Source of the DNA: Cnuella takakiae
GTDB taxonomy: Bacteria; Bacteroidota; Bacteroidia; Chitinophagales; Chitinophagaceae
Assembly: GCF_001953305.1 (NCBI RefSeq)
Contig: NZ_MTFE01000010.1
Location: 3,970,762 to 4,015,245, forward strand
DNA: 44,484 nt
Direction: 5' to 3'
Part shown: positions 1 to 8,636 of the stretch, one piece after another
Layout of the letters: every line of letters begins with the position of its first letter
Numbering within the stretch: the first letter of the stretch is position 1
The notes under the pieces: generated by a model
Told to the model about the DNA's origin: nothing
The model's database searches: none
The model's input: the letters and a program-made list of their open reading frames with translations, nothing else
Program-made: the position numbers and the translations under genes

Positions 1-14
1 TGTAATTGGGAGTG

Positions 15-45
15 CAAAGATAAGCAGCCGACAATTTCTGCCAAA
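15..45 (-). promoter_or_regulatory. Bacteroidota-type promoter reading left out of the window
   Basis: On the minus strand there is TTTG (45-42), exactly 19 nt, then TATCTTTG (22-15). This fits the Bacteroidota sigma-ABfr consensus (TTTG, 19-21 nt, TAnnTTTG) in both elements and spacing. It reads leftwards, so it should drive a gene beyond the left edge. The rest of 1-171 holds a small stem-loop (AACCTGT/ACAGGTT, 93-109) and no gene. Confidence 0.65.
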
Positions 46-145
46 TATTTTAAAAGATTTTTTTGAGCCTGCTGCAAAATTTTCCCTTCAGTAACCTGTA
101 AGACAGGTTGATATAAATACACCGGCGGTGAACAGCGCTTTGATT

Positions 146-153
146 TAAGTTTG
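146..153 (+). promoter_or_regulatory. Possible -7 element for the SDR gene
   Basis: TAAGTTTG matches the TAnnTTTG -7 consensus and lies 19 nt before the ATG at 172. No convincing -33 TTTG is found at the right distance, so this is a weak call. Confidence 0.3.
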
Positions 154-171
154 CGCAACCAACTAGAACAC

Positions 172-981
172 ATGTCTTCATTTTTCAAGAACAAAGTAGT
201 AGCCGTTACCGGCGGATCGGACGGCATCGGCCGCGCATTGGTGAGCATGCTCCTTGGCCAGGGTGCCAAAGTAGCTACCTGCGGACGCAACCACGACAAA
301 CTGTACCAACTCCAATCGGAGTTTCCCTCCTACCCCCTGCATACCGTGTTGGCCGATGTGAGCAATGAAAATGATTGCCGCCATTTTATCGATTCAACGA
401 TCAAGATGTTTGGGCCCATCGATATCCTCATTAATAACGCAGGCATTTCCATGCGGGCACTGTTGCAGGACTCTACTATGGATGTACTGCACAAGGTGAT
501 GGGCGTCAACTTTTTTGGCACCGCATATTGCACCAAGTATGCCCTGAACAGCCTCATACAACAAAAAGGTACCGTGGTTGGCATTTCTTCCATCGCCGGT
601 TACCGGGGCTTGCCTGGCCGTAGTGCTTACTCTGCATCCAAGTTTGCCTTGCAGGGTTGGCTGGAAGCCGTGAAAACAGAACTGATGGATAGCGGGGTAC
701 ACGTCATGTGGGTATCGCCAGGCTTTGTTACTTCCAATATCCGCAACGTAGCCCTTAACAATGAAGGCAAACCGGAAGCAGAAAGCCTGATGAATGAAGG
801 CAAGATGATGACACCTGAAGCCTGTGCACGCCAGATTTTAAACGCTATTGAAAAAAAGAAGCGCAGCGTGGTGATGTCTTTTACCGGGAAAGAAACCGTT
901 TTCCTCAACCGGTTCTTTCCCTGGCTTGCCGATAAACTGGTACATCGGTTTTATTTCAGGAACGGGCAACTTATCAAGTAA
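172..981 (+). CDS. Short-chain dehydrogenase/reductase (SDR) family oxidoreductase
   Basis: A 269-aa classical SDR, a cytosolic NAD(P)-dependent oxidoreductase with a Rossmann fold. Visible motifs are the cofactor loop TGGSDGIG (residues 13-20), NNAG (88-91), the catalytic Ser in GISS (about 139-140) and YSASK (Tyr153, Lys157). An Arg in the CGRN segment after beta-2 (about 39) suggests NADPH preference, which is inference. I chose ATG 172 rather than the in-frame TTG at 151 because the Rossmann fold begins right after MSSFFKNK. The C-terminal segment with basic and aromatic residues resembles SDRs acting on lipid or ketosphingosine-type substrates, but the substrate cannot be assigned. A strong stem-loop follows the gene. 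Confidence 0.9.
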   Translation: MSSFFKNKVVAVTGGSDGIGRALVSMLLGQGAKVATCGRNHDKLYQLQSEFPSYPLHTVLADVSNENDCRHFIDSTIKMFGPIDILINNAGISMRALLQDSTMDVLHKVMGVNFFGTAYCTKYALNSLIQQKGTVVGISSIAGYRGLPGRSAYSASKFALQGWLEAVKTELMDSGVHVMWVSPGFVTSNIRNVALNNEGKPEAESLMNEGKMMTPEACARQILNAIEKKKRSVVMSFTGKETVFLNRFFPWLADKLVHRFYFRNGQLIK

Positions 982-998
982 GTAGTTATTCAAAACGC

Positions 999-1036
999 TG
1001 AAAACGCCATACAGCAAAGGTTGTATGGCGTTTTCA
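999..1036 (+). terminator. Stem-loop terminator after the SDR gene
   Basis: Perfect 15-bp arms (999-1013 and 1022-1036; TGAAAACGCCATACA on the left) enclose an 8-nt loop. The outer arm is A-rich on the left and T-rich on the right, as in intrinsic terminators. Confidence 0.7.
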
Positions 1037-1066
1037 ACAGTGGATGTTTATTTGCCGGGAAACCAG

Positions 1067-1074
1067 CAACTTTG
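1067..1074 (+). promoter_or_regulatory. Possible -7 element for the SAM hydrolase-like gene
   Basis: CAACTTTG followed by CA matches 7 of 8 positions of a TAnnTTTG element about 55 nt before ATG 1129. No -33 element is seen at the proper spacing. Confidence 0.25.
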
Positions 1075-1128
1075 CAGCCTGCCCTATCCCGCCGGAACCA
1101 CCCTGTACCCAAATTATTTTTATTCATC

Positions 1129-1953
1129 ATGCCCTTAGTGACGCTTACATCTGATATAGGCAGCCAGGATTACCTGGTGGGCGCCATCAAGGGCAGGCTA
1201 TTACGCATAGATCCGGCATTCCAGATCATTGATATTTCCCACAGTTTATCGCCGTTCAACTATCCGCAGGCGGCATATGTTTGCCGCAGTGCCATCCGCA
1301 ACTTTCCCGAATTTACCTTTCACGTGGTGCTCATCAATCTTTTTGAGTCCAAACCGGAGCAGCTCCTCCTGGCGTTTCACAACAACCAATACGTAATTTG
1401 TGCGGATAACGGCCTCCTCAGCATGATCCTGGAAGACAAACCGGAAATGGTAATTGGTATTCCGCTGGAAAAGGCAGCCATCAAGAACACTTTATACTGT
1501 ATAGATATAGCGGCCCGGGCCATTACCCAATTGGCCAATGGGGAACCTGTTGAACGCATAGGTATTCCTGATGCGGAATACAACGAGAAAAACCCCTTGC
1601 GCCCCCTGCTGGGTGAAAGCTGGATCGAAGGCCAGATCATCTTTATCGACAATTTTGAAAACGTGGTGGTTAATATCACCCAGGAGCAGTTTGAACAACA
1701 GCGCAAAGGACGCAGGTTTAAAATTGTATTTAAACGCGACGAGGTGATTGAACGCATCTCCGGCTCCTATGCCGATGTGCCGCAGGGTGAGAAACTGGTT
1801 TTGTTTAACAGTGCAGGTTATATGGAGATCGCCATCAATAAAGGCAACGCTGCCGGCCTGTTTGGCCTGCGCGGCTTCAATGAAAACACCGAATCCCACG
1901 CCATGATGCACAACCGCTTGTTTTACCAGACGGTGAAAGTATTCTTCGAATAA
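1129..1953 (+). CDS. SAM hydroxide adenosyltransferase family protein (DUF62-like)
   Basis: A 274-aa protein of the family whose characterised members convert S-adenosylmethionine and hydroxide to adenosine and methionine (related to fluorinase). Visible family signatures are TLTSDIG near the N-terminus, the DISHSLSPFNYPQAA segment and ADNGLLS, followed by a C-terminal beta domain with FIDNFENVVVNIT. The start is ATG 1129, directly before the conserved TLTSD. In-frame codons upstream from a TTG at 1021 would run over the preceding terminator. The canonical VDPGVGT segment is replaced by INLFESKPE, so the catalytic Asp and Arg of the archaeal enzymes are not in place. The fold is secure; the activity is uncertain. 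Confidence 0.8.
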   Translation: MPLVTLTSDIGSQDYLVGAIKGRLLRIDPAFQIIDISHSLSPFNYPQAAYVCRSAIRNFPEFTFHVVLINLFESKPEQLLLAFHNNQYVICADNGLLSMILEDKPEMVIGIPLEKAAIKNTLYCIDIAARAITQLANGEPVERIGIPDAEYNEKNPLRPLLGESWIEGQIIFIDNFENVVVNITQEQFEQQRKGRRFKIVFKRDEVIERISGSYADVPQGEKLVLFNSAGYMEIAINKGNAAGLFGLRGFNENTESHAMMHNRLFYQTVKVFFE

Positions 1954-1960
1954 AACATCC

Positions 1961-1990
1961 CACCCCCTTGTCCCCCTGAAAGGGGAACCC
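1961..1990 (-). repeat. Dispersed C-rich repeat, copy 1 (inverted)
   Basis: Read on the minus strand this has the same core as the two copies at 2169 and 2201 (TTCCCCTTT..GGGGGACA-like, then a G run). It lies directly after the stop of the preceding gene. Confidence 0.6.
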
Positions 1991-2168
1991 AAGCCGGATA
2001 GCATTATAAACAACAGAGCCACTCCATGCAGGGTGGCTTTCTTGTTTATAGCCACGCAGTGGTACTAGTTCGCAATGCATCAATAAGCAATGGTAGCAGA
2101 TGAAGTAGTTGCTTTAGCTATTGTTTTTCCTACAAATGAATGTTAAAAGCAGTAGGTCCCCCCGGCCT

Positions 2169-2227
2169 AAGTTCCCCCTGCAAGGGGACAGGGGGTATCT
2201 AAGTTCCCCCTTTAAGGGGACAGGGGG
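2169..2227 (+). repeat. Dispersed C-rich repeat, copies 2 and 3 in tandem
   Basis: Two 27-bp units at 2169-2195 and 2201-2227 are separated by 5 bp (32-bp period) and differ only in the central bases (tgc versus ttt). Each reads AAGTTCCCCC, a short middle, then AAGGGGACAGGGGG, so each can form a small CCCCyy/rrGGGG hairpin. Copy 1 lies inverted at 1961. Confidence 0.75.
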
Positions 2228-2274
2228 TTTTTTCCCCTATTTTTACCGGGCATTTTTAAAATGGTACCATCTGT

Positions 2275-5200
2275 ATGAATTTCAGAAAAGTAAACAACAT
2301 AACCGGTTGGGTTGTGTTCTTCATTGCCTCGCTGGTATACATCCTAACTGCAGAAGCCAGGGGTAGTTTTTGGGATACCGGCGAGTTCATTGCGTCGGCT
2401 TATAAATTGCAGCTCCCCCACCCGCCGGGCGCACCGCTGTTTGTATTGATTGGCCGACTGTTTATAGTGTTATTCGGGAACGACCCCATGACTGCTGCCA
2501 AGGCCGTGAACGTGATGAGCGCACTGGCATCTTCCTTTACCATCCTGTTTCTTTTCTGGACCATCACCCATTTTGCACGCAAACTGGTGGTAGGCAATAG
2601 CAATGAGCCCGATACGGCACAAACCTGGACCATCGTGGCCGCAGGCACCGTTGGTGCGCTGGCTTATACCTTTTCCGATTCCTTCTGGTTTTCGGCCGTG
2701 GAAGGCGAAGTGTACGCACTTTCTTCCTTCTTTACCGCCCTTGTATTTTGGGCCATGCTGAAGTGGGAACGCGCCGACGACCTGGCGACAAGCGCACTGG
2801 AACGTGCCCGCGCCGACCGCTGGATCATTTTTATCTTCTTTATGATGGGTCTTTCCATTGGTGTGCACCTGCTCAACCTGCTCACCATCCCGGCCATCGT
2901 AATGATTTATTATTATAAGCGCTACAATTACACCCGCAAGGGCGCCATCTGGGCATTTATCATCGGGTGCCTGATCACCGGTGTGGTGCAGGTAGCAGCC
3001 ATTCAATACTCCATTAAATGGGCCGGCAAATTTGATATCTGGTTTGTAAACGGTTTCAACCTGCCCTTCTTCTCCGGCTTTATCTTCTTCTTTGTCCTGC
3101 TGGGTGTACTCATCTGGCTGGGCATGCGCTATGCCGCAAAGAACGGCTATGGTTTCCTCCGCCTCGGTTTGTGGTGCTTTGCCTTCCTGATGCTGGGGTA
3201 CTCTACTTATGTAACCACCATGGAGCGCTCTGCCGCCAACCCCGGCATCGACATGAACAACGTGGACAACCCCATGAGCCTGGTATATTACCTTGGCCGC
3301 GAACAGTATGGATCGCAGCCCCTGCTCTATGGTCCGCACTTCCAGGCCGAATACGTTGATGAAAACGGCGATGGCTATATCGACTTCAAGGAAGGCGAAA
3401 TGAAATATACCAAGGGCAAGGACAAATACCTTGAAATTGGTAAAGACAGCGAGCCCAAATACCGCGGCGAAGACCAGCAACTTTTTGTTCGTGTTTGGGA
3501 CCGCAGCAACGACCAGGGCCATGCCGACTTCTACGCCGACTGGCTGAACCTGGGCCGCACCCAGGATCCGCAAACCGGCCAGACCAAATATGCCGCACCT
3601 ACCTATGGCGATAACATCAACTGGTTTGTAACCTACCAGATGGGCTTTATGTACTGGCGCTACTTTATGTGGAACTTCGCCGGTAAGCAAAACGACGTAC
3701 AGGGTTTTGGCAACAAACGCGATGGCAACTGGATCAGCGGCCTTTCGTTTATCGACAATCCCCGCCTGGGCGACCAGGACCGTTTGCCTGAAAGCCTCAA
3801 GGATAATAAGGCCAAGAATAAACTGTACATGATCCCCTTCCTGCTGGGCGTGCTGGGTGCCATTTACCACTTCCTCCGCGACCGAAAGGACTGGATCGTA
3901 TCCTTCCTGCTGTTCTTCTTTACCGGTCTGGCCATCGTGCTTTACCTCAACCAACCCGGCAACCAGCCTCGCGAACGCGACTACGCTTTTGTGGGTTCCT
4001 TCTACGCCTATGCTATCTGGATCGGTTTGGCTGTAGTAGCCCTTGTTGATTTGGCACGCCGCACGCTGAAAGATGAACTCTACCGCAATGTGCTGATGGG
4101 CGGTGCTGCCGTTACCTTCCTGGTTACCATCCTCAGTGGTGTATATGGCAATGGCATCCTGATACCCGCTGTATTGAGCGCCGTATTGTTTGTGGTACTG
4201 ACCGGTGCTTTGGGCACCTTGGTACGTGCCGTTTCTAAAAACGCCACTAACCTCCGCCTGGCTACCATCACCGCTTTTGCCGTATGTATGCTGGCTCCGG
4301 CCCTGATGGCACAACAGGAGTGGAACGACCACGACCGCAGCCCCAAAACACTGGCGCCCGATATGGCCCGCAACTACCTGCAAAGCCTGGCACCCAACGC
4401 AGTGATCTTTACCTTTGGCGACAACGACACCTACCCGCTCTGGTATGCCCAGGAAGTGGAAGGCGTGCGCCCCGACCTCCGCATCATCAACACTTCCCTG
4501 CTGGGTATCGACTGGTATATCAACCAGCTGCGGTATAAGGTCAACGAAAGTGCGCCCATCGACGTGATCTGGACACCCGAGCAGATCGAAGGCCACAAAC
4601 GCGAATACCTGCGCTACCAGGCGGCCGGCAATAAGGAAAACTTTTACGACCTGCTGGACGTGATGAAAAACGTGCTGGGTCAGGGCGACAATGTGCAGTC
4701 CTTCCCGGTTAAGCGCTTTATTGTTCCGGTAAATGAGGCGGCCGTTCGCAAAAATGGCGTGATCAATGCCGGCGACAGCACTTTTGCCCAGATGGCTTTT
4801 GAACTGCCGGAAACTAAAAACGACCTGATGCGCAACGACCTGATTGTGCTCAACGTAATTGCTTCCAATGCAGCTAAAGGTTGGGAACGCCCCATTTATT
4901 TTACCAACCCTTATGGCGAGCTGGGCTTTGGACAGTACCTCCGCAAAGAAGGCCTCTCCTACCGCCTGGTGCCTGTTGCCAACAAGTTTCCCCAGCAGAA
5001 CTGGGTGGTTGACAAAGCGCTCCGCGAAAACCGCATGGGTGGTACCGCCATCCGCGACAACAATATGCCGGTGATGTACAAGGCCGTATTGAACGAGTTC
5101 CGTACCGGTGGTGCGGAAAAGACCGGTGTATATTTTGACGAGGAAAACCGCCGTCACCTGCTGTCCATCCGTGCTACCTATGGTGAAGCAGCCGGTAACC

Positions 5201-5583
5201 TGGCCGATGCAGGCCAGAAAGCCGAAGCCCAGCAAGTACTGCAAAAGGCCGAGCAGATGATCAACACGGCCAACCTGCCTTATGCCATGACCTCGCGGTA
5301 TAACCAGCACAACCAAACGGCCATGATCTATATGGAGGCTGCCTATAAAGCGGGCAATACCCAACTGGCGCAATCGTTGAAAACGGCCATCAACAAAGAC
5401 CTGCAGGACCAGAAGGCTTATTACAACTACCTGAAGAGCGAACGTGAAGAGCTGTTCCGCTCCATGGAGCAGGAAGCCCTGATCAACGACCTGATGATAC
5501 AAGTGTTTGAAACGGTGGTAAAAAGCTACGAGCAGAAAACACCGGTTGTGGAGCAACCCGCCGGTGGGCCTGCGGCTAAATAG
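2275..5583 (+). CDS. DUF2723 / GT117-family membrane protein (protein O-mannosyltransferase-like)
   Basis: A 1102-aa polytopic membrane protein typical of Bacteroidota. The N-terminal third has about ten hydrophobic helices. The first periplasmic loop carries RGSFWDTGEF, with acidic residues placed as in GT-C glycosyltransferases, followed by QLPHPPGAPLF. A second helix cluster lies around residues 515-690. The C-terminal half is soluble, with the conserved-looking TFGDNDTYPLWYAQ segment and an Ala/Gln-rich helical, TPR-like tail. A GT-C glycosyl transfer role on the outer face of the inner membrane is family-based inference. A periplasmic loop contains an EF-hand-like sequence at residues 362-373 (DENGDGYIDFKE). 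ATG 2275 sits right at the signal-anchor. Two tandem terminators follow. Confidence 0.88.
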   Translation: MNFRKVNNITGWVVFFIASLVYILTAEARGSFWDTGEFIASAYKLQLPHPPGAPLFVLIGRLFIVLFGNDPMTAAKAVNVMSALASSFTILFLFWTITHFARKLVVGNSNEPDTAQTWTIVAAGTVGALAYTFSDSFWFSAVEGEVYALSSFFTALVFWAMLKWERADDLATSALERARADRWIIFIFFMMGLSIGVHLLNLLTIPAIVMIYYYKRYNYTRKGAIWAFIIGCLITGVVQVAAIQYSIKWAGKFDIWFVNGFNLPFFSGFIFFFVLLGVLIWLGMRYAAKNGYGFLRLGLWCFAFLMLGYSTYVTTMERSAANPGIDMNNVDNPMSLVYYLGREQYGSQPLLYGPHFQAEYVDENGDGYIDFKEGEMKYTKGKDKYLEIGKDSEPKYRGEDQQLFVRVWDRSNDQGHADFYADWLNLGRTQDPQTGQTKYAAPTYGDNINWFVTYQMGFMYWRYFMWNFAGKQNDVQGFGNKRDGNWISGLSFIDNPRLGDQDRLPESLKDNKAKNKLYMIPFLLGVLGAIYHFLRDRKDWIVSFLLFFFTGLAIVLYLNQPGNQPRERDYAFVGSFYAYAIWIGLAVVALVDLARRTLKDELYRNVLMGGAAVTFLVTILSGVYGNGILIPAVLSAVLFVVLTGALGTLVRAVSKNATNLRLATITAFAVCMLAPALMAQQEWNDHDRSPKTLAPDMARNYLQSLAPNAVIFTFGDNDTYPLWYAQEVEGVRPDLRIINTSLLGIDWYINQLRYKVNESAPIDVIWTPEQIEGHKREYLRYQAAGNKENFYDLLDVMKNVLGQGDNVQSFPVKRFIVPVNEAAVRKNGVINAGDSTFAQMAFELPETKNDLMRNDLIVLNVIASNAAKGWERPIYFTNPYGELGFGQYLRKEGLSYRLVPVANKFPQQNWVVDKALRENRMGGTAIRDNNMPVMYKAVLNEFRTGGAEKTGVYFDEENRRHLLSIRATYGEAAGNLADAGQKAEAQQVLQKAEQMINTANLPYAMTSRYNQHNQTAMIYMEAAYKAGNTQLAQSLKTAINKDLQDQKAYYNYLKSEREELFRSMEQEALINDLMIQVFETVVKSYEQKTPVVEQPAGGPAAK

Positions 5584-5597
5584 TCGAGATATTTAAT

Positions 5598-5630
5598 ACA
5601 CCTAACAGGTTTTTAAAACCTGCTAGGTGT
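5598..5630 (+). terminator. Stem-loop 1 after the DUF2723 gene
   Basis: Arms of 16 nt (ACACCTAACAGGTTTT against AAAACCTGCTAGGTGT) pair with one mismatch and a single-base loop. This is the first of two tandem stem-loops. Confidence 0.6.
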
Positions 5631-5634
5631 TGTC

Positions 5635-5671
5635 AAAAAAACCGGAAGCTTGAAAGGCTTCCGGTTTTTTT
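5635..5671 (+). terminator. Rho-independent terminator after the DUF2723 gene
   Basis: AAAAAAACCGGAAGC pairs perfectly with GCTTCCGGTTTTTTT around a 7-nt loop. It ends in a run of seven T, a textbook intrinsic terminator that would also work leftwards. Confidence 0.9.
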
Positions 5672-5781
5672 ATTCCGTTAAGGTTTTTGCAATCGAACAA
5701 AGACGGCTTACTTATTGTAAATTGGGGTACGGAATTGATCCCCTTAACATTAAGTTCCGCTCCCCGATTAAATATTCTGTG

Positions 5782-6876
5782 ATGCGTGGTTTTCATTTCT
5801 CCCGCTTTGACCCGGAAGACGGCAAAAGCAAATTTGAGCAACTGCTCGACTTATTCATGCAACTCCTTACCTATACAAATGGCGATGTTTCGGAAGCGCT
5901 CCAATGGCTTAACCAGCTGGACCGCCAGTACGAACTCACTAACCAGGAATATGGTATGGGCGATTTTATTGACGACTTAAAAGAAAAAGGATACCTCACC
6001 GAAGACAACCAGAAAGGCGAGATAAAGATTACGCCTAAAACCGAACAGGGCATCCGCAAACGCAGCCTGGAAGAGATCTTCGGCAAACTGAAAAAAACCA
6101 AAAGCGGCGACCACCAGACTTACAAACCAGGCCAGGGTGACGAGCAAAGCCCCGACACCCGCCCCTTCCAGTTTGGCGACCTGCTGGAGCAGATCGACTT
6201 TACCGAGTCCATCCGCAATGCCCAGATCAACCACGGCCTGGAGCAGTTTACCATGCAGGAAGACGATTTGCAGATCAGGGAAACCGATTTCAAGGCACAA
6301 ACTTCCACCGTGCTGATGATCGATATTTCCCACTCCATGATCCTGTATGGCGAAGACCGGATCACGCCTGCAAAAAAGGTGGCCATGGCACTGAGCGAGC
6401 TGATCACTACCAAGTATCCCAAAGACACCTTGGACATCGTGGTTTTTGGCAACGACGCATGGCCGGTAGAAATCAAGGACCTCCCCTACCTGCAGGTGGG
6501 ACCTTATCATACCAACACCGTTGCAGGGCTGGAACTGGCCATGGATATATTGCGCCGGCGCAAAAACCCCAACAAGCAGATCTTCATGATCACGGATGGT
6601 AAACCCACTTGTTTGAAAATTGGCAAGCGGTATTATAAAAACAGCTTCGGACTTGATCGAAAGATCACCTCGCGCTGCCTGAACCTGGCAGCCCAGTGCA
6701 AAAAGCTCAAAGTGCCCATCACTACTTTTATGATCGCAACCGACCCTTATCTCCAGCGTTTTGTGCAGGAGTTTACGGAAACAAATAACGGCAAGGCATT
6801 CTTTGCATCCCTGGATAAGCTGGGCGCCTTTATCTTCCGCGATTTCGAAAGTGGCAAAAGAAAAACGGTCTATTGA
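5782..6876 (+). CDS. VWA-domain protein, partner of a MoxR/chelatase-like ATPase
   Basis: A 364-aa soluble protein. Residues 1-150 are charged and mostly helical. A von Willebrand factor A domain follows, with the MIDAS motif DISHS (Asp181, Ser183, Ser185) and the later MITDGKPT segment providing the third metal-binding Asp. The start is ATG 5782 (MRGFHFSRF); the frame is open further up, but only through the preceding terminator. The next gene, 74 bp downstream, encodes an AAA+ ATPase. Such VWA/AAA pairs act like the D and I subunits of magnesium chelatase or MoxR systems, in chaperone-like metal insertion or complex remodelling. The target is unknown. Confidence 0.85.
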   Translation: MRGFHFSRFDPEDGKSKFEQLLDLFMQLLTYTNGDVSEALQWLNQLDRQYELTNQEYGMGDFIDDLKEKGYLTEDNQKGEIKITPKTEQGIRKRSLEEIFGKLKKTKSGDHQTYKPGQGDEQSPDTRPFQFGDLLEQIDFTESIRNAQINHGLEQFTMQEDDLQIRETDFKAQTSTVLMIDISHSMILYGEDRITPAKKVAMALSELITTKYPKDTLDIVVFGNDAWPVEIKDLPYLQVGPYHTNTVAGLELAMDILRRRKNPNKQIFMITDGKPTCLKIGKRYYKNSFGLDRKITSRCLNLAAQCKKLKVPITTFMIATDPYLQRFVQEFTETNNGKAFFASLDKLGAFIFRDFESGKRKTVY

Positions 6877-6882
6877 TTGTTG

Positions 6883-6920
6883 CAACACAAAGACAAAAAG
6901 GCACGAAGGTTTCACAAAGA
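6883..6920. repeat. Dispersed ACACAAAGRCA-type intergenic repeat
   Basis: The 74-bp gap between the VWA and AAA genes contains aacacaaagac, aaaaaggcacgaagg and ttcacaaag. This is a degenerate short-period CACAAAGG-type repeat of a kind often seen between genes in Bacteroidota and other phyla. I rely on recall for that family resemblance. Confidence 0.45.
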
Positions 6921-6950
6921 TCATTTACATACAAGCAGACATTGAACGGC

Positions 6951-8483
6951 ATGAATCATAAACACATTAATACACTCGGCGAACTCAAAGAATCTGGCTA
7001 CACGGCCAAAAGCATCAAAGAAGAAATCAGACAAAATTTACTGCAAAGGCTTAAGGGCAAGGAAGACACGTTTACCGGCATCATGGGTTACGAAGACACG
7101 GTAATTCCAGACGTGGAGCGTGCCCTGCTCAGCAAACACAATATTCTATTCCTGGGTTTGCGCGGGCAGGCTAAAACCCGCATGGCCCGCCAGATGACCA
7201 ACCTGCTGGATGAATACATCCCGGTAATCAGCGGCTCCGATATCAACGACGACCCGCTGAATCCCATCTCCAAATTTGCCCGCGACCTGATCCGCGAAAA
7301 AGGCGATGACACCCCTATAGAATGGATCCACCGCAGCCAGCGCTATGGTGAAAAACTGGCCACACCTGATGTTAGCGTTGCCGACCTGATTGGTGACATC
7401 GATCCCATCAAGGCTGCCAACCTGCGCCTTTCGTTTGCCGACGAACGGGTAATCCACTACGGCATCATCCCCAAGAGCAACCGCAGCATTTTTGTGATCA
7501 ACGAATTACCCGATTTGCAGGCAAGGATACAGGTGGCGCTCTTCAACATATTGGAAGAAGGAGATGTGCAGATCCGCGGCTTTAAGCTGCGCCTGCCACT
7601 CGATATCCTTTTTGTATTTACGGCCAACCCCGAAGATTATACCAACCGCGGCTCCATTGTAACACCGCTGAAAGACCGGATTGAAAGCCAGATCCTGACC
7701 CACTACCCCAAGAGCCTGGAAACAGCATTGGCCATCACCGAACAGGAGGCCGACCTTGCACCCGAGCAAAAAGATAAAGTGGCCATCAGCGACCTGGTGA
7801 AAAGGCTGATTGAGCAGGTGGCTTTTGAAGCCCGCGGCTCCGAGTTTGTAGATAAGAAAAGTGGCGTGAGTGCACGTCTCACCATTGCCGCATTTGAAAA
7901 TGCGGTGAGTGCCGCCGAGCGCCGGGCTTTGATCAATAACGAACAAGGCACCCAGGTTTGGATCGGCGACCTGATTGGTATTATACCCGCTATCACCGGT
8001 AAAATTGAACTGGTGTACGAAGGCGAACAGGAAGGTCCCTACCAGGTAGCCATGAACCTGCTCGACAAATCCATCCGCAGCCAGTTTGTGCAGTACTTCC
8101 CCAACCCCGACACGCTGAAAAAACGTGCACCCAAGAAAGGCGAATCACCACAGGTGGTTGACAATCCTTATAAAGCCATTACCTCCTGGTTTGATAAGGG
8201 CAACCATGTCAATATTGGTTTTGCCTCGAGAGATCGCGATAAGATCAACCAATTGTACAGCGTTGATGGTCTGCATGGCCTGGTGAAGAAAACTTTTCCG
8301 CATGCCAATGAAATGGAGTCGGCACTGCTGATGGAATTTGTGTTGCATGGCCTCGCTTCATATTCCCTTTTGTCAAAAAAGATTTTTGAAACCTCGGTAG
8401 AATTTAAAGACTTGATGGGATCGATGCTCAACATCCAAACATCGGCTTTTGATGATGAGGAAGATGAAGATGACTACCGGTAA
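6951..8483 (+). CDS. AAA+ ATPase, MoxR / magnesium-chelatase subunit I-like
   Basis: A 510-aa AAA+ protein. Walker A is GLRGQAKT (residues 69-76). The Walker B position reads IFVINELPDL (Asn184-Glu185), where most relatives have Asp-Glu. The segment FVFTANPEDYTNRGSIVTPLKDRIESQI is the sensor-1 and arginine-finger region typical of chelatase/MoxR AAA modules. A helical lid and an acidic C-terminus (DDEEDEDDY) follow. ATG 6951 was chosen because the upstream in-frame codons from a TTG at 6873 come from the intergenic repeat. With the upstream VWA protein it probably forms a two-part remodelling machine. Substrate unknown. Confidence 0.87.
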   Translation: MNHKHINTLGELKESGYTAKSIKEEIRQNLLQRLKGKEDTFTGIMGYEDTVIPDVERALLSKHNILFLGLRGQAKTRMARQMTNLLDEYIPVISGSDINDDPLNPISKFARDLIREKGDDTPIEWIHRSQRYGEKLATPDVSVADLIGDIDPIKAANLRLSFADERVIHYGIIPKSNRSIFVINELPDLQARIQVALFNILEEGDVQIRGFKLRLPLDILFVFTANPEDYTNRGSIVTPLKDRIESQILTHYPKSLETALAITEQEADLAPEQKDKVAISDLVKRLIEQVAFEARGSEFVDKKSGVSARLTIAAFENAVSAAERRALINNEQGTQVWIGDLIGIIPAITGKIELVYEGEQEGPYQVAMNLLDKSIRSQFVQYFPNPDTLKKRAPKKGESPQVVDNPYKAITSWFDKGNHVNIGFASRDRDKINQLYSVDGLHGLVKKTFPHANEMESALLMEFVLHGLASYSLLSKKIFETSVEFKDLMGSMLNIQTSAFDDEEDEDDYR

Positions 8484-8636
8484 GCGGAACCAGTGATTTA
8501 TGTGATTTGAAAAGATTAGTATGGGTCAGTGCTCGACAGGCTTTTCAGTTGAAAGTAAAATGTATGAAGGACCGTACACTCAGAACTTTTAAAATCAGAT
8601 TTTCTACTTCTTTCGGATAATTGATTAGCTTAATAT

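Larger units (their letters stand above)
1954..2274. other. 321-bp intergenic region carrying short repeats, no gene
   Basis: This is the only gap over 300 bp. It contains three copies of a C-rich/G-rich 27-30-bp repeat, one inverted and two in tandem. An open frame from 2121 runs through the repeats into the next gene in another frame and has no protein-like features. I see no RNA gene here. Confidence 0.6.

Noticed and set aside
1492-2055. A 187-codon minus-strand frame covering the end of the SAM hydrolase-like gene
   Set aside because: It is antisense to a protein with clear family motifs and its N-terminal part is translated from the dispersed repeat.
2169-2227. Possible CRISPR array
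   Set aside because: Only two units with a 5-bp spacer; each unit is itself palindromic and has an inverted third copy. No cas genes.
2121-2366. Short plus-strand frame through the repeats into the DUF2723 gene
   Set aside because: Residues come from the C-rich repeats and it overlaps the real start in another frame.
2470-5556. A 1028-codon open frame on the minus strand opposite the DUF2723 gene
   Set aside because: It is an antisense frame of a codon-biased gene. The translation is rich in His, Val and Gln with no domain or signal, while the plus-strand protein has clear family motifs.
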